64,000 bases of DNA from DATJIG01 sp050260515 (lineage in GTDB: Bacteria; Pseudomonadota; Alphaproteobacteria; SMXQ01): positions 1 to 64,000 of the forward strand of contig JBLNCI010000044.1 of NCBI GenBank assembly GCA_050260515.1, written 5' to 3'. This document shows, in pieces, positions 50,416 to 59,197 of this stretch (within the stretch, counting starts at the first letter, position 1; every line of letters starts with the position of its first letter). Both the position numbers and the translations under genes were made by a program. The notes under the pieces are model-generated. The model was not told the DNA's origin and searched no databases. It saw only the letters and a list, made by a program, of their open reading frames with translations.

Positions 50416-52176
50416 ATGGCGCGCCGCATGCCCCCGGCCGACGTGGTCCTCGTCGGATTCGGTCTGACCTCCGCCATTCTCGCGCAGGAGCTGACCGAGG
50501 CGGGTCTCAAAGTCGTCGCCATCGAGCGCGGCGGCTGGCGCGACACCTCCACCGACTTCTCGGTTGCCTACGTGCAGGACGAGCTCCGCTACTACTGGCG
50601 CCGCGAGCTGTTCGAGGAGCCGTCGCGCGAGACGATCACGTTCCGCAACAAGGCGAGCGAGACCGCGTTGCCGATGCGACATCTCGGCTCGTTCCTTCCC
50701 GCGGCCGGCGTCGGCGGCGCGACGGTGCACTGGAACGGCCAGAACTGGCGTTTCCTGCCGAGCGATTTCGTGGCCCGCAGTCACAACATCCAGCGCTACG
50801 GCGCGTCGGCGATCCCCGCGGAGATGACGGTGCAGGACTGGGGCGTCACCTACGACGATCTCGAGCCGCACTACGACCGCTTCGAGTACCTCTACGGGAT
50901 CTCCGGCAAGGCGGGGAACATCAAGGGCCAGATCCAGGAGGGCGGCAACCCGTTCGAGGGCCCGCGTCAGCGCGAGTACCCCAATCCCCCGATGGAGATG
51001 ACCTACGGCCCGACGCTGTTCGCCAAGGCCGCGAAAGAGCTCGGCTATAAGCCGTTCCCGGGGCCGTCAGCGAACATGTCGCGGCCCTACACCAACCCGC
51101 TCGGTGTGCGCCTTGGGCCGTGCACGTACTGCGGCTTCTGCGAGAAGTACGCCTGCGGCAACTACTCGAAGGCTAGCCCGCAGACGACGATCATCCCGGT
51201 GCTGATGCGCAAGGAGAACTTCGAGCTCCGCGCTGAGTGCGAGGTGCTCCGCGTCAACCTCGATTCGAGCGGAAAGCGCGCGACCGGCGTCACCTACGTC
51301 GACGCCAGCGGGCAGGAGTACGAGCAGCCGGCGGAGATCGTCGCGCTGTGCGCCTTCGCCTACCACAACCCGCGATTGATGCTGCTGTCGGGCATCGGCA
51401 AGCCGTACGACCCCGAGACCGGCGAGGGGGTTGTCGGCAAGAACTACGCCTATCAGATCGTCTCCAGCGTCGACGTGTTCTTCGACAAGGAGATCTTCAA
51501 TCCGTTCGTCGGCGCCGGTGCCCTCGGCATGATCATCGACGAGTTCAACGGCGACAACTTCGACCACAGCGGCCTCGGGTTCATCGGCGGCGGCTACATC
51601 GCCCTCTGGAACACCAACGGCCGCCCGATCGAGACCCACCCCGTCCCGAAGGGGACGCCCAAGTGGGGTTCGAAGTGGAAGCGGGCGGTCGCCGAGAACT
51701 ACCAGCACGTTCAGAGCATCGCGACCCACGGAGCGGTGATGAGCCACCGCGGGAACTACCTCGACCTCGACCCGACCTACCGCGACGTGTACGGCCAGCC
51801 GTTGATGCGGCTCACGTTCGACTTCACCGACAACGAGCACCGGATGTCGGACTATCTCACCGACCGCGCTGCCGAGATCGCCAAGGCGATGAATCCGCGC
51901 GACATCGACGTCAAGAAGCGCGAAGGCTCCTACTCGCTCGTGCCGTACCAGACCACCCACAACACCGGCGGCGCGATCATGGGCAGCGACCCGCGGACCA
52001 GCGCGGTGAACCGGTACCAGCAGAGCTGGGACGTGCACAACGTGTTCGTCGTCGGCTCGTCGGCGTTTCCGCAGAACCCCGGCTACAACCCGACCGGAAC
52101 CGTCGGCGCGCTCACCTACTGGACGGCCGAGGCGATCACGAAGAAGTACCTCGCCAACCCCGGCCCCCTGGTGTGA
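50416..52176 (+). CDS. GMC-family oxidoreductase (flavoprotein subunit)
   Basis: A 586-residue FAD enzyme of the glucose-methanol-choline family, gluconate/fructose dehydrogenase type. The Rossmann ADP-binding loop is VVLVGFGLTSAILAQELTEAG. The FAD-contact block is SFLPAAGVGGATVHWNGQNWRF. A CX2CX2CX4C-like cluster lies in GPCTYCGFCEKYACGNYSKA. The C-terminal active site includes PYQTTHNTGGAIMG and NPTGTVGALTYW. It lacks a signal peptide and would be exported folded with the Tat-targeted subunit 3, passing electrons to the triheme cytochrome encoded next. Confidence 0.9.
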   Translation: MARRMPPADVVLVGFGLTSAILAQELTEAGLKVVAIERGGWRDTSTDFSVAYVQDELRYYWRRELFEEPSRETITFRNKASETALPMRHLGSFLPAAGVGGATVHWNGQNWRFLPSDFVARSHNIQRYGASAIPAEMTVQDWGVTYDDLEPHYDRFEYLYGISGKAGNIKGQIQEGGNPFEGPRQREYPNPPMEMTYGPTLFAKAAKELGYKPFPGPSANMSRPYTNPLGVRLGPCTYCGFCEKYACGNYSKASPQTTIIPVLMRKENFELRAECEVLRVNLDSSGKRATGVTYVDASGQEYEQPAEIVALCAFAYHNPRLMLLSGIGKPYDPETGEGVVGKNYAYQIVSSVDVFFDKEIFNPFVGAGALGMIIDEFNGDNFDHSGLGFIGGGYIALWNTNGRPIETHPVPKGTPKWGSKWKRAVAENYQHVQSIATHGAVMSHRGNYLDLDPTYRDVYGQPLMRLTFDFTDNEHRMSDYLTDRAAEIAKAMNPRDIDVKKREGSYSLVPYQTTHNTGGAIMGSDPRTSAVNRYQQSWDVHNVFVVGSSAFPQNPGYNPTGTVGALTYWTAEAITKKYLANPGPLV

Positions 52177-52183
52177 GGCGATC

Positions 52184-53431
52184 ATGCGCGCGACAGCACT
52201 CATCGCCGCCGTGCTCGGATGCGCGATCGCCGCCGCCTCGGCGCCGCGCGCGAGCGCCGACGAGTCGTTCTCGGAGATCGCCCGCGGCAAACGGCTGGTG
52301 GATGCCGGCGATTGCGTCGCGTGCCACACGGCGGACCCCGCGAAGCCGCTCGCCGGCGGCGTCGCGGTCGAGACGCCGTTCGGCACGATCTACTCCTCGA
52401 ACATCACGCCCGATGCCAAGACCGGCATCGGCAATTGGTCCAGCGACGACTTCTACCGGGCGATGCACGAGGGCGTGAGCCGCGACGGCGATCGTCTCTA
52501 TCCGGCGTTTCCCTATCCCTACTTCACCAAGATGACCCGCAGCGACGTCGACGCGATCCGCGCGTATCTCCGCACCGTGGAGCCGGTCGCGAACACGCCG
52601 CCGTCCAACAAGCTGATGTGGCCGCTCGGTCACCGTTTCCTGATGAGCGGATGGAATCTGCTGTTCTTCAAGGCTGGCGAGATGAAGCCCGATCCCGCCA
52701 AGAGCGCGGAATGGAACCGGGGCGCATACCTCGTCGAGGGGCCGGGACATTGCGGAGGGTGCCACACCGGCAAGAACTTCCTGGGCGCCGACAAGTCGAG
52801 CGCCCGCTTCGAGGGTGCCAACCTGCAGAACTGGTTCGCCCCCAAGCTCGTCAATGATCGGACCGATGGGATCGGCACCTGGACGGCCGACGACATCGTC
52901 CGCTACCTCAAGACCGGCCGGAACGCCAAGAGCGGCGCCACCGGCCTGATGGCCGAGGTCGTGCGCAACTCGACGTCCAAGCTCGACGACGGCGACCTGC
53001 GCGCGATCGCCGTCTACCTGAAGGATCTGCCGGGCAGCGACAAGACGGGCTCCCCCGCCAGGACCGACGACAAGGTCGTCGCCGCCGGGAAGGCGATCTT
53101 CGACGATTCGTGCGGCGCCTGCCACAAGCCGTCCGGCGAGGGCGTGCCGTTCATGTTCCCGCCGCTCAAGGGCAACGCCAACGTGCAGGCCAGCGACCCG
53201 ACGTCGCTGATCCGCATCGTGCTGGGAGGCGCGCGCACGGAGCCGACCGACGCCGAACCGACGCCATCGGCGATGCCGGCCTACGACTGGAAGCTGAGCG
53301 ACGCGGAGATCGCCGCGGTCGTGACGTACATCCGCAACGCCTGGGGCAACCGCGCCCCCGCGGTGTCGGCCGGCGACGTGCAAAGCCTCAGGAAGGCGCT
53401 CGCAAAGGAGACCGCGAACGCCAGCCCATGA
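52184..53431 (+). CDS. Triheme c-type cytochrome subunit of GMC dehydrogenase
   Basis: A 415-residue periplasmic cytochrome. A signal peptide (IAAASAPRASADES) is followed by three heme motifs: CVACH near residue 45, CGGCH near 190 and CGACH near 312. Each has its own class I-like fold, including the SNITPDAKTGIGNWSSDDF block typical of alcohol dehydrogenase cytochromes. It receives electrons from the flavoprotein and passes them to the quinone pool. It starts 7 bp after the GMC stop. Confidence 0.92.
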   Translation: MRATALIAAVLGCAIAAASAPRASADESFSEIARGKRLVDAGDCVACHTADPAKPLAGGVAVETPFGTIYSSNITPDAKTGIGNWSSDDFYRAMHEGVSRDGDRLYPAFPYPYFTKMTRSDVDAIRAYLRTVEPVANTPPSNKLMWPLGHRFLMSGWNLLFFKAGEMKPDPAKSAEWNRGAYLVEGPGHCGGCHTGKNFLGADKSSARFEGANLQNWFAPKLVNDRTDGIGTWTADDIVRYLKTGRNAKSGATGLMAEVVRNSTSKLDDGDLRAIAVYLKDLPGSDKTGSPARTDDKVVAAGKAIFDDSCGACHKPSGEGVPFMFPPLKGNANVQASDPTSLIRIVLGGARTEPTDAEPTPSAMPAYDWKLSDAEIAAVVTYIRNAWGNRAPAVSAGDVQSLRKALAKETANASP

Positions 53432-53446
53432 TGCCGGACGAAAGCG

Positions 53447-53824
53447 CTAGCGCTTCTTCTTTTGGCGCGCCTTGCGCGCGGCATACCGCGCATCGCGCGC
53501 CGCCTTCGCCGCGGCGGCCTCGGCGATCATGCGGTCCGCCTCGGCGATGCGCTCGGCCTCGAGCCGCTCGTTCTCCAGTCTCTCCGCCTCGCGCCGGGCC
53601 GCCTCGGCAGCGGCGCGCTCCGCAGCCAGCCGTTCCTCGGCGGCCTTCCGGTCGGCCTCGCGCCGAGCCTCCCGCGTCCGGCGCTCCGCCGCGATGGCAT
53701 TGTGCGCCGCCTGCCGTTCGGCGAGCCCCGGATCGCCCGCTTTCGCCCGCGCCCTTTCCAGCAACGCCTGCTTCGCCTTCGCCGCCGTCTTCAAGCGGTC
53801 GCCGAAGGTGTCCTTAACGCCCAT
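53447..53824 (-). CDS. Coiled-coil protein, DUF6481-like
   Basis: A 125-residue protein that is almost entirely charged helix (AERRTREARREADRKAAEER and similar), very rich in Ala, Glu and Arg, with a basic C-terminus KARQKKKR. It matches the general form of DUF6481 proteins of alphaproteobacteria. Function is unknown. It converges on the cytochrome gene with 15 bp between the stops. Confidence 0.65.
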   Translation of the reverse strand: MGVKDTFGDRLKTAAKAKQALLERARAKAGDPGLAERQAAHNAIAAERRTREARREADRKAAEERLAAERAAAEAARREAERLENERLEAERIAEADRMIAEAAAAKAARDARYAARKARQKKKR

Positions 53825-53951
53825 CTCAATCCTCTCCTGATGATCCGATCGTAGCGGATCGTCTTATGAGGAAACCCGGCGCCCAGGAAAAGCTAAATCG
53901 TGATCTCGGCGGGACATGACGGACATGCGCGGCGCTGTCCGACGCCGGCGG

Positions 53952-54665
53952 TCAGGGCGCGTAGGGCGCCGGGTCGGGAATGCCGGCCTCGGCGAAGCCC
54001 TTGAGCCGGAGCTGGCAGGAGTCGCAGCGGCCGCAGGCTCGACCGTGGGTGTCGGGGTCGTAGCAGCTCCGGGTGACGCCGTAATCGACCCCGAGCGCGA
54101 GTCCCGTCCGGATGATCTCGCCCTTGCCCATCTCCATCAGCGGCGCGCGGATGCGGATGGTGAGTCGTCCTTCCACCGCCTCGGCGATGGCGAGATTGGC
54201 TAATCGCTCGAAGGCGTCGATGAACGCCGGCCGGCAGTCCGGATAGCCCGAGTAGTCGCGGGCGTTGGCGCCGATGAAGATATCGGCGCAGCGCTCGACC
54301 TCCGCCAAACCCAGCGCGAAGGCGAGAAAGATGGTGTTGCGGGCCGGCACGTAGGTGACCGGGATGCCCTGCCCGATCTCGTCGCCCGAGCGGTCCTTCG
54401 GCACCGGGATGTCGGAGGTCAGCGCGGAGCCGCCGAAGGTCCGCAGATCGATCGGCATCACGACGTGGCGCACCGCGCCCGATGCGCGCGCCACCTGCTC
54501 GGCGGCGACCAGCTCGGCGCGATGGCGCTGGCCGTAGTCGAAGGTCAGCGCGACGACGTCGTAGCCCTGCGACCGCGCGATCGCGGCCACCGTCGCCGAA
54601 TCGAGGCCGCCCGAGAGCAGCACGACCGCGCGCTTGGCCGCCGTGCCCGGGGCCGCCACGCTCAC
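53952..54665 (-). CDS. queC: 7-cyano-7-deazaguanine synthase QueC
   Basis: A 237-residue PP-loop ATPase making preQ0 for queuosine. The P-loop is VVLLSGGLDSATVAAIA. NARDYSGYPDCRPAF and the zinc site CYDPDTHGRACGRCDSCQLR are typical. The start is GTG at 54665, which overlaps the TGA of the DedA-like gene (GTGA), with GAGGAGG ahead of it. It is thus the last gene of a three-gene unit with membrane and glycosyltransferase genes, 5.6 kb from the other que genes. Confidence 0.93.
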   Translation of the reverse strand: MSVAAPGTAAKRAVVLLSGGLDSATVAAIARSQGYDVVALTFDYGQRHRAELVAAEQVARASGAVRHVVMPIDLRTFGGSALTSDIPVPKDRSGDEIGQGIPVTYVPARNTIFLAFALGLAEVERCADIFIGANARDYSGYPDCRPAFIDAFERLANLAIAEAVEGRLTIRIRAPLMEMGKGEIIRTGLALGVDYGVTRSCYDPDTHGRACGRCDSCQLRLKGFAEAGIPDPAPYAP

Positions 54666-55357
54666 GGCGCGACCTCCTCCTCGAGCGCGGCGGCGACGTC
54701 CGCGTCGAGCGCCTTGTTCTTGCGGTAGCGCCGGAACAGCCACACACCGAGCATCCCCGAGATCACGAACAGCGCCACGCTGGTCGCGATCCGCGTCGCC
54801 GGCGCGACATGAATGCCGCTGCCGAGCAGCGCGAAGATGATCGTCTGCGGCAGATAGCCGACGCCGCTGCCGATCACGAACGGCACCGCGCGCACACCCG
54901 ACACACCGGCGGCGAGGTTGGTCACGACGTTGCTCCCCACCGGCAAGAGGCGCACCAGCAGCGTCATCGAGAACGGATTGGCGTGGAGGAAGTCGTCGAT
55001 GTGACGGATACGCTCGGGGAACCGGTGCAGCACGAACGACCGCCCCATCAGCCGGGCGTAGAAGAACGCCAGCGCACAGCCGATCACCGAGGCGACGGTG
55101 CCGAGCACCGTGCCGAGACCGAATCCGAACGCGTAGCCGCCGAGGAAGCAGACCGCCTGGCGCGGGAAGCCGACCGCCGTCAGCACCGCGCCGACCGCGA
55201 CGTAGAGCACCTCGCCCGAGAGACCGCGGCCGCGGATCTCGGCGTCGATCCAGGATTCGTCGAACAGGCCGAACAGCCCGTACGCCTTCACGAGCCAGCC
55301 GAGCGCGGCGAAGGTGGCGATCAGCACCAGGCCGCGCAGGTAGGGCCTGAGCCGCAT
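54662..55357 (-). CDS. TVP38/TMEM64 (DedA-like, VTT domain) membrane protein
   Basis: A 231-residue membrane protein with five or six helices. The SNARE-associated/VTT signature is in VGAVLTAVGFPRQAVCFLGGYAFGF and ARLMGRSFVLHRF, with the re-entrant FSMTLLVRLLPVGSNVVTNLAAG loop. DedA-superfamily proteins help recycle undecaprenyl or other lipid carriers. Its ATG shares one base with the TGA of the glycosyltransferase gene, so the two are translationally coupled. Confidence 0.87.
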   Translation of the reverse strand: MRLRPYLRGLVLIATFAALGWLVKAYGLFGLFDESWIDAEIRGRGLSGEVLYVAVGAVLTAVGFPRQAVCFLGGYAFGFGLGTVLGTVASVIGCALAFFYARLMGRSFVLHRFPERIRHIDDFLHANPFSMTLLVRLLPVGSNVVTNLAAGVSGVRAVPFVIGSGVGYLPQTIIFALLGSGIHVAPATRIATSVALFVISGMLGVWLFRRYRKNKALDADVAAALEEEVAP

Positions 55358-56091
55358 CAGCTTTCGGCGTCGTAGATCGGTTTCTTGCAGCGGCGCATCA
55401 GCCACATGACGCCGACGAGATCCGAGATGCCGACCCACAGGCGATCGAAGAAGCCGTAGTTCGAGGCGCCGCGCAGCCGGGGACGGTGATTGACCTGCAC
55501 CGTCTCGACCGCGCCGCCGTCGCGGCGGATCAGCGCGGGCAGATAGCGGTGCATGTGGTCGAAGTACGGCAGCCTGAGGAACGCCTCACGGCGGATCGCC
55601 TTGAGCCCGCAGCCGGTATCGCTGACGCCGTCGTGCAAGAGCCGCTGGCGGATCGCGTTGGCGAGCTTGGACGAGATGCGCTTGACGGCCGAGTCCTCGC
55701 GCTTCCGGCGGATGCCGGCGACGAGGTTCACCGGGACGACCTTGTCGGCGGTTTCCACGTGGGCGAGCAGTTTCGGGATGTCGGCGGGGTCGTTCTGGCC
55801 GTCGCCGTCGAGCGTCACGATCCAGTCGCCGCGGGCCGCGTGCACGCCGCTTGCGACGGCACGACTCTGGCCGCACGAGAGCTTGTGACGGACGATCCGC
55901 AGCCGGGTGAAGCGCTGCTTCGCTTCCATCAGCCTCTGCCCGGTGGCGTCCGTCGAGCCGTCGTCGACGTAGATCACCTCGAAGTCGGCCTTGCCGTCGA
56001 GCGCGGCATGGATCTCCTCGAGCAGCGGGAAGATGTTCTCCTGCTCGTTCTTCACCGGCACGACGACGCTCAGCATGGGCACGCTCGGCAT
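55357..56091 (-). CDS. Family 2 glycosyltransferase, dolichyl-phosphate mannosyltransferase-like
   Basis: A 244-residue GT2 enzyme. The nucleotide-sugar site is VVPVKNEQENIFPLLEEI, VIYVDDGSTD and the metal site LDGDGQNDP. FDHMHRYLPALIRR is typical of polyprenyl-phosphate sugar transferases. There are no C-terminal membrane helices, so it is of the soluble DPM1 type. A GTG six bases upstream is an alternative start with GAGGAGGGG before it. It is divergent from the GT39 gene, with which it may form a lipid-linked sugar transfer pathway. Confidence 0.87.
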   Translation of the reverse strand: MPSVPMLSVVVPVKNEQENIFPLLEEIHAALDGKADFEVIYVDDGSTDATGQRLMEAKQRFTRLRIVRHKLSCGQSRAVASGVHAARGDWIVTLDGDGQNDPADIPKLLAHVETADKVVPVNLVAGIRRKREDSAVKRISSKLANAIRQRLLHDGVSDTGCGLKAIRREAFLRLPYFDHMHRYLPALIRRDGGAVETVQVNHRPRLRGASNYGFFDRLWVGISDLVGVMWLMRRCKKPIYDAES

Positions 56092-56289
56092 GGCCACGAC
56101 GGCCCCTCCTCGGGCCTCGGGCGGACAATTCGCACGGCGCGGGGTCCAAGGCAAGGCTCGGCGGCGGCGGTCCGCCATGCCGCGCGGTCATGCGGCGGTC
56201 GCGGTGGCCGGGCCCTGCGCTTCTGGTACACTCGCGCCCCGGTGCACGCCCCGTGCACGACGTCCAGCCCCATTCCGTTTCCGACTTCC

Positions 56290-57984
56290 ATGGCCGCCGC
56301 CGAACCGCCCGCCTCTCCCGCGTCGACGACCTTCGATGCCCGCGCGCGGGGCGCCCGCGGCCGCTGGGCGATGTGGGCGCTGCTGGCGCTGAGTTTGCTG
56401 ATGTTCGCGCCGGGCATTGCCTCGCTGCCGGTCACCGACCGCGACGAGGCGCGGTACGCCCAGGCGTCGCGCCAGATGGCGGAGAGCGGCGACTACGTCC
56501 ATATCCGCTTCCAGGACGAGCCGCGCAACAAGAAGCCGGTCGGCGCGTACTGGCTCCAGGCGACGGCGGCGCGGATCACCGACGAAGTGGGATCGGGCGC
56601 GATCTGGCCGTATCGCCTGCCGTCGCTGATCGGCGCCACGTTCGCCGTCCTGCTGCTGTTCGGCCTCGCCCGTCCGGCGTACGGGCCCTCGACGGCGTTC
56701 CTCGCCGCCGGCGTGCTGGGCGCCTCCGTGCTGGCGGCGAGCGAAGCCCGCCTGGCCAAGACCGACGCGCTGCTGCTGGCGACCGCCGTCGCCGCGCAGG
56801 TTGCGCTCGTGCGGATCTACATCCTGCGCGCCAACGCGGAAACAACCCGCCCGGGACTCGCCGCTGTCTTCTGGATCGCCCAGGGCCTCGCCATTCTGGT
56901 CAAGGGTCCCGTGATCCCGTTCGTCAGCTTGATGACCGTGCTCGGTCTGGCGGTGACGGATCGCAAGACGCGCTGGCTCGGCGGCCTGCGGCCGCTGTGG
57001 GGCGTTCCGCTCGCGCTCGCCATCGCCGCACCGTGGTTCGTCGCCATCAGCGTCGCCGATTCGGGTTTCATCCAGGAATCCGTCGGCCAGGACCTGATCC
57101 CGAAGCTCCTCGGCATCCAGGAGCAGCACGGCGGCTGGCCGGGCACGTATCTGCTGCTGGCGCCGCTCACCTTGTGGCCGGGCTCGCTGCTGCTGGTCCC
57201 GGCGCTGATCGTCGCCTGGCACGAGCGCGCCCGCCCCGAGGTGCGCGCGCTGCTCGCATGGCTGATCCCGGCGTGGATCGTGCTCGAGGCGATCCCGACC
57301 AAGCTGCCGCACTACGTGCTTCCGCTGTATCCCGCGCTCGCGCTGCTCGTCGCGCGCGCCGCCGTCGAGCGCAGCGCCGAGATTGCCGGCGTGCTCCGGC
57401 GCATCAGCGGACGCATCTGGCTCGGCGTGTGGACGGTGATCGGGATCGGCCTGGCCGCCCTCGGCATCGCCGCCGCCGTCTCGCTCCATGCATCCGACGC
57501 GCTCATTCCGGCCATCGCGCTGCTCGCAGCGGCGCTCGCCCTCACCGTGGGCGCCTTGATCCTCGCGTCCCGCGGGAACGCCGCCGGCGCGCTCGGCTTC
57601 GCCGTCGCTCTGGCCGTTCCGTTCCATGCGCTGCTGTTCGCCGGAGTCGCACCGCGGCTCGACGCGCTGTGGCTGTCGCGCGCTGCCGCCCAGGCCGTCG
57701 CCGCCCACTCCGGGCTCGAGACCACCGTGGCGACCGCCGGATACAGCGAGCCGAGCCTCGTCTTCGCGCTCGGCACCCACACCATGCTCAGCGGCGCGAA
57801 GGGCGCGGCGGACGCGCTCGCCGACGGGCGCGCGGCGCTGGCCCTCGTCGAGGATCGCGAGAGCGCCGCGTTCCGCGCCGAGGCCGAACGCCTCGGCCTG
57901 CACCCGCGCGAACTCGCGACGGTCCAAGGCCTCAACTACTCGCGCGGCCAGAACACCGTGCTGCGCCTTTACGGCGGCGGTTGA
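56290..57984 (+). CDS. ArnT-like family 39 membrane glycosyltransferase
   Basis: A 564-residue integral membrane protein with about 12 helices. The GT39/ArnT hallmarks are TDRDEARYAQASRQM with the catalytic acidic pair near residue 45, QDEPRNKKPVGAYWLQ and the second loop PTKLPHYVLPLYPALALL. The enzyme moves a sugar from an undecaprenyl-phosphate donor to lipid A or a protein on the periplasmic side. The nearby GT2 enzyme could charge the carrier. The start ATG at 56290 lies about 200 bp from the divergent GT2 start. Confidence 0.88.
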   Translation: MAAAEPPASPASTTFDARARGARGRWAMWALLALSLLMFAPGIASLPVTDRDEARYAQASRQMAESGDYVHIRFQDEPRNKKPVGAYWLQATAARITDEVGSGAIWPYRLPSLIGATFAVLLLFGLARPAYGPSTAFLAAGVLGASVLAASEARLAKTDALLLATAVAAQVALVRIYILRANAETTRPGLAAVFWIAQGLAILVKGPVIPFVSLMTVLGLAVTDRKTRWLGGLRPLWGVPLALAIAAPWFVAISVADSGFIQESVGQDLIPKLLGIQEQHGGWPGTYLLLAPLTLWPGSLLLVPALIVAWHERARPEVRALLAWLIPAWIVLEAIPTKLPHYVLPLYPALALLVARAAVERSAEIAGVLRRISGRIWLGVWTVIGIGLAALGIAAAVSLHASDALIPAIALLAAALALTVGALILASRGNAAGALGFAVALAVPFHALLFAGVAPRLDALWLSRAAAQAVAAHSGLETTVATAGYSEPSLVFALGTHTMLSGAKGAADALADGRAALALVEDRESAAFRAEAERLGLHPRELATVQGLNYSRGQNTVLRLYGGG

Positions 57985-58066
57985 GGCTTTTGGCCGGACC
58001 GTCCGGTTCGACTTGCGGAACCGCCCCGCGCCGTCATAAATAACGGATAGCGCATTCGCGCGGCCT

Positions 58067-58166
58067 CCTCCGGAGGGACCGCGTCGCGCGGTCCGGGCCC
58101 CTCTGGCAGGCGTACGCCCCGGCGACGCCTGCGATGTCGGACCTCCGTTCAACTTTGATCGGGAGG
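58067..58166 (+). promoter_or_regulatory. Structured leader of the TerC gene, candidate cis-regulatory RNA
   Basis: Hairpin I pairs GGACCGCG (58076-58083) with CGCGGTCC (58087-58094). Hairpin II pairs GCAGGCGT (58106-58113) with ACGCCTGC (58125-58132). GGTCCG (58090-58095) can instead pair with CGGACC (58138-58143), enclosing hairpin II. CCTCC (58142-58146) can pair with GGAGG of the ribosome binding site (58162-58166). So two folds exclude each other, one freeing and one hiding the start. TerC homologues are often under Mn-sensing yybP-ykoY riboswitches, but I do not find that motif's conserved bases here. Confidence 0.45.
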
Positions 58167-58174
58167 CCCGGCAC

Positions 58175-59197
58175 ATGTCCGACGCCACATCCGTACCCGC
58201 CACGCCGTTCTGGTTCTGGATCGCCTTCACCGCGGCGGTCCTCGTCATCCTCGCCTTCGACCTCGGCCTGACGCGTCGTCGCGGCGGTCACGCCATCGGC
58301 GTCGCCGAGGCCTGCCTCCGCAGCGCCGCGTATGCGGCGCTCGCGTTCGCCTTCGCCGGCGGTCTCTACCTGCTGCGCGACGGCCAGAGCGCGGTGTCGT
58401 TCGTCACCGGCTTCCTGATCGAATGGAGCCTGTCGGTGGACAACGTCTTCGTGTTCGTTCTGGTCTTCGCGCATTTCATGGTGCCGAAGCGCCTCGAGTA
58501 CCGCGTCCTGTTCTGGGGCGTCCTCGCTGCGCTGGTCATGCGCGGCGCGCTGATCGTGGCCGGCGCCGCGCTGATCGACGCGTTCCACTGGGTGCTGTTC
58601 GTGTTCGCCGGCATCCTCATCGTCAGCGGCATCAAGATGCTGATCGCCGCGGACGCCGAGCCCGACCTCGCCCGTAACCCGCTGCTCGCGTTCCTCAGGC
58701 GGTTCATGCGCGTCACGGACGACTTCGAGGGCTCGAAGTTCTTCGTCCGGCGCGGGCGCTTCATGTATGCGACGCCGCTGTTCCTCGCGCTCGTCGTCAT
58801 CAACGTTGCCGACGTGGTGTTCGCGATCGACTCGATCCCGGCGATCTTCGCGGTCACCTCGGATCCGTTCATCGTCTACACCGCGAACGTGTTCGCGATC
58901 CTCGGCCTGCGCTCGCTGTACTTCGCGCTGGCCGGGATCGTCCACCGGTTCCATTACCTGAAGTACGGGCTGTCGCTGGTGCTGATCCTGATCGGCGGCA
59001 AGATGATCGCGAACGGCGTCTTCGGCGCCGATGCGGTGCCGACGGAGTGGGCGCTGCTCGGGACCGCGGCACTGGTCGGCGGCTCGATTGTCGTGTCGCT
59101 GGCACGGCCAGCGCCGGCGGACAAACGCCACGGCTGGGTGCCGGGCACGCCGACAGTGGAGCCGGAGCCGCGGCGCGGCGAGCGCCGGGAAACCTAG
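58175..59197 (+). CDS. TerC/Alx-family membrane transporter
   Basis: A 340-residue TerC-family protein with about eight or nine helices. The first family motif is EWSLSVDNVFVFVLVFAHF and the second is VVINVADVVFAIDSIPAIFAVTSDPFIVYTANVFAILGLRSLYF (IDSIPAIFAVT and FAILGLRSLY). The two Asp residues are the likely metal ligands. Family members export Mn2+ or other cations. The C-terminal 25 residues are a charged cytoplasmic tail. GGGAGG precedes the ATG at 58175. Its stop shares bases with that of the converging hyuB gene. Confidence 0.88.
   Translation: MSDATSVPATPFWFWIAFTAAVLVILAFDLGLTRRRGGHAIGVAEACLRSAAYAALAFAFAGGLYLLRDGQSAVSFVTGFLIEWSLSVDNVFVFVLVFAHFMVPKRLEYRVLFWGVLAALVMRGALIVAGAALIDAFHWVLFVFAGILIVSGIKMLIAADAEPDLARNPLLAFLRRFMRVTDDFEGSKFFVRRGRFMYATPLFLALVVINVADVVFAIDSIPAIFAVTSDPFIVYTANVFAILGLRSLYFALAGIVHRFHYLKYGLSLVLILIGGKMIANGVFGADAVPTEWALLGTAALVGGSIVVSLARPAPADKRHGWVPGTPTVEPEPRRGERRET

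Noticed and set aside
58067..58174. Assignment of the TerC leader to the yybP-ykoY manganese riboswitch
   Set aside because: The conserved GGGGAGUAG-type and flanking bases are not seen, so the leader is reported only as an unassigned structure.
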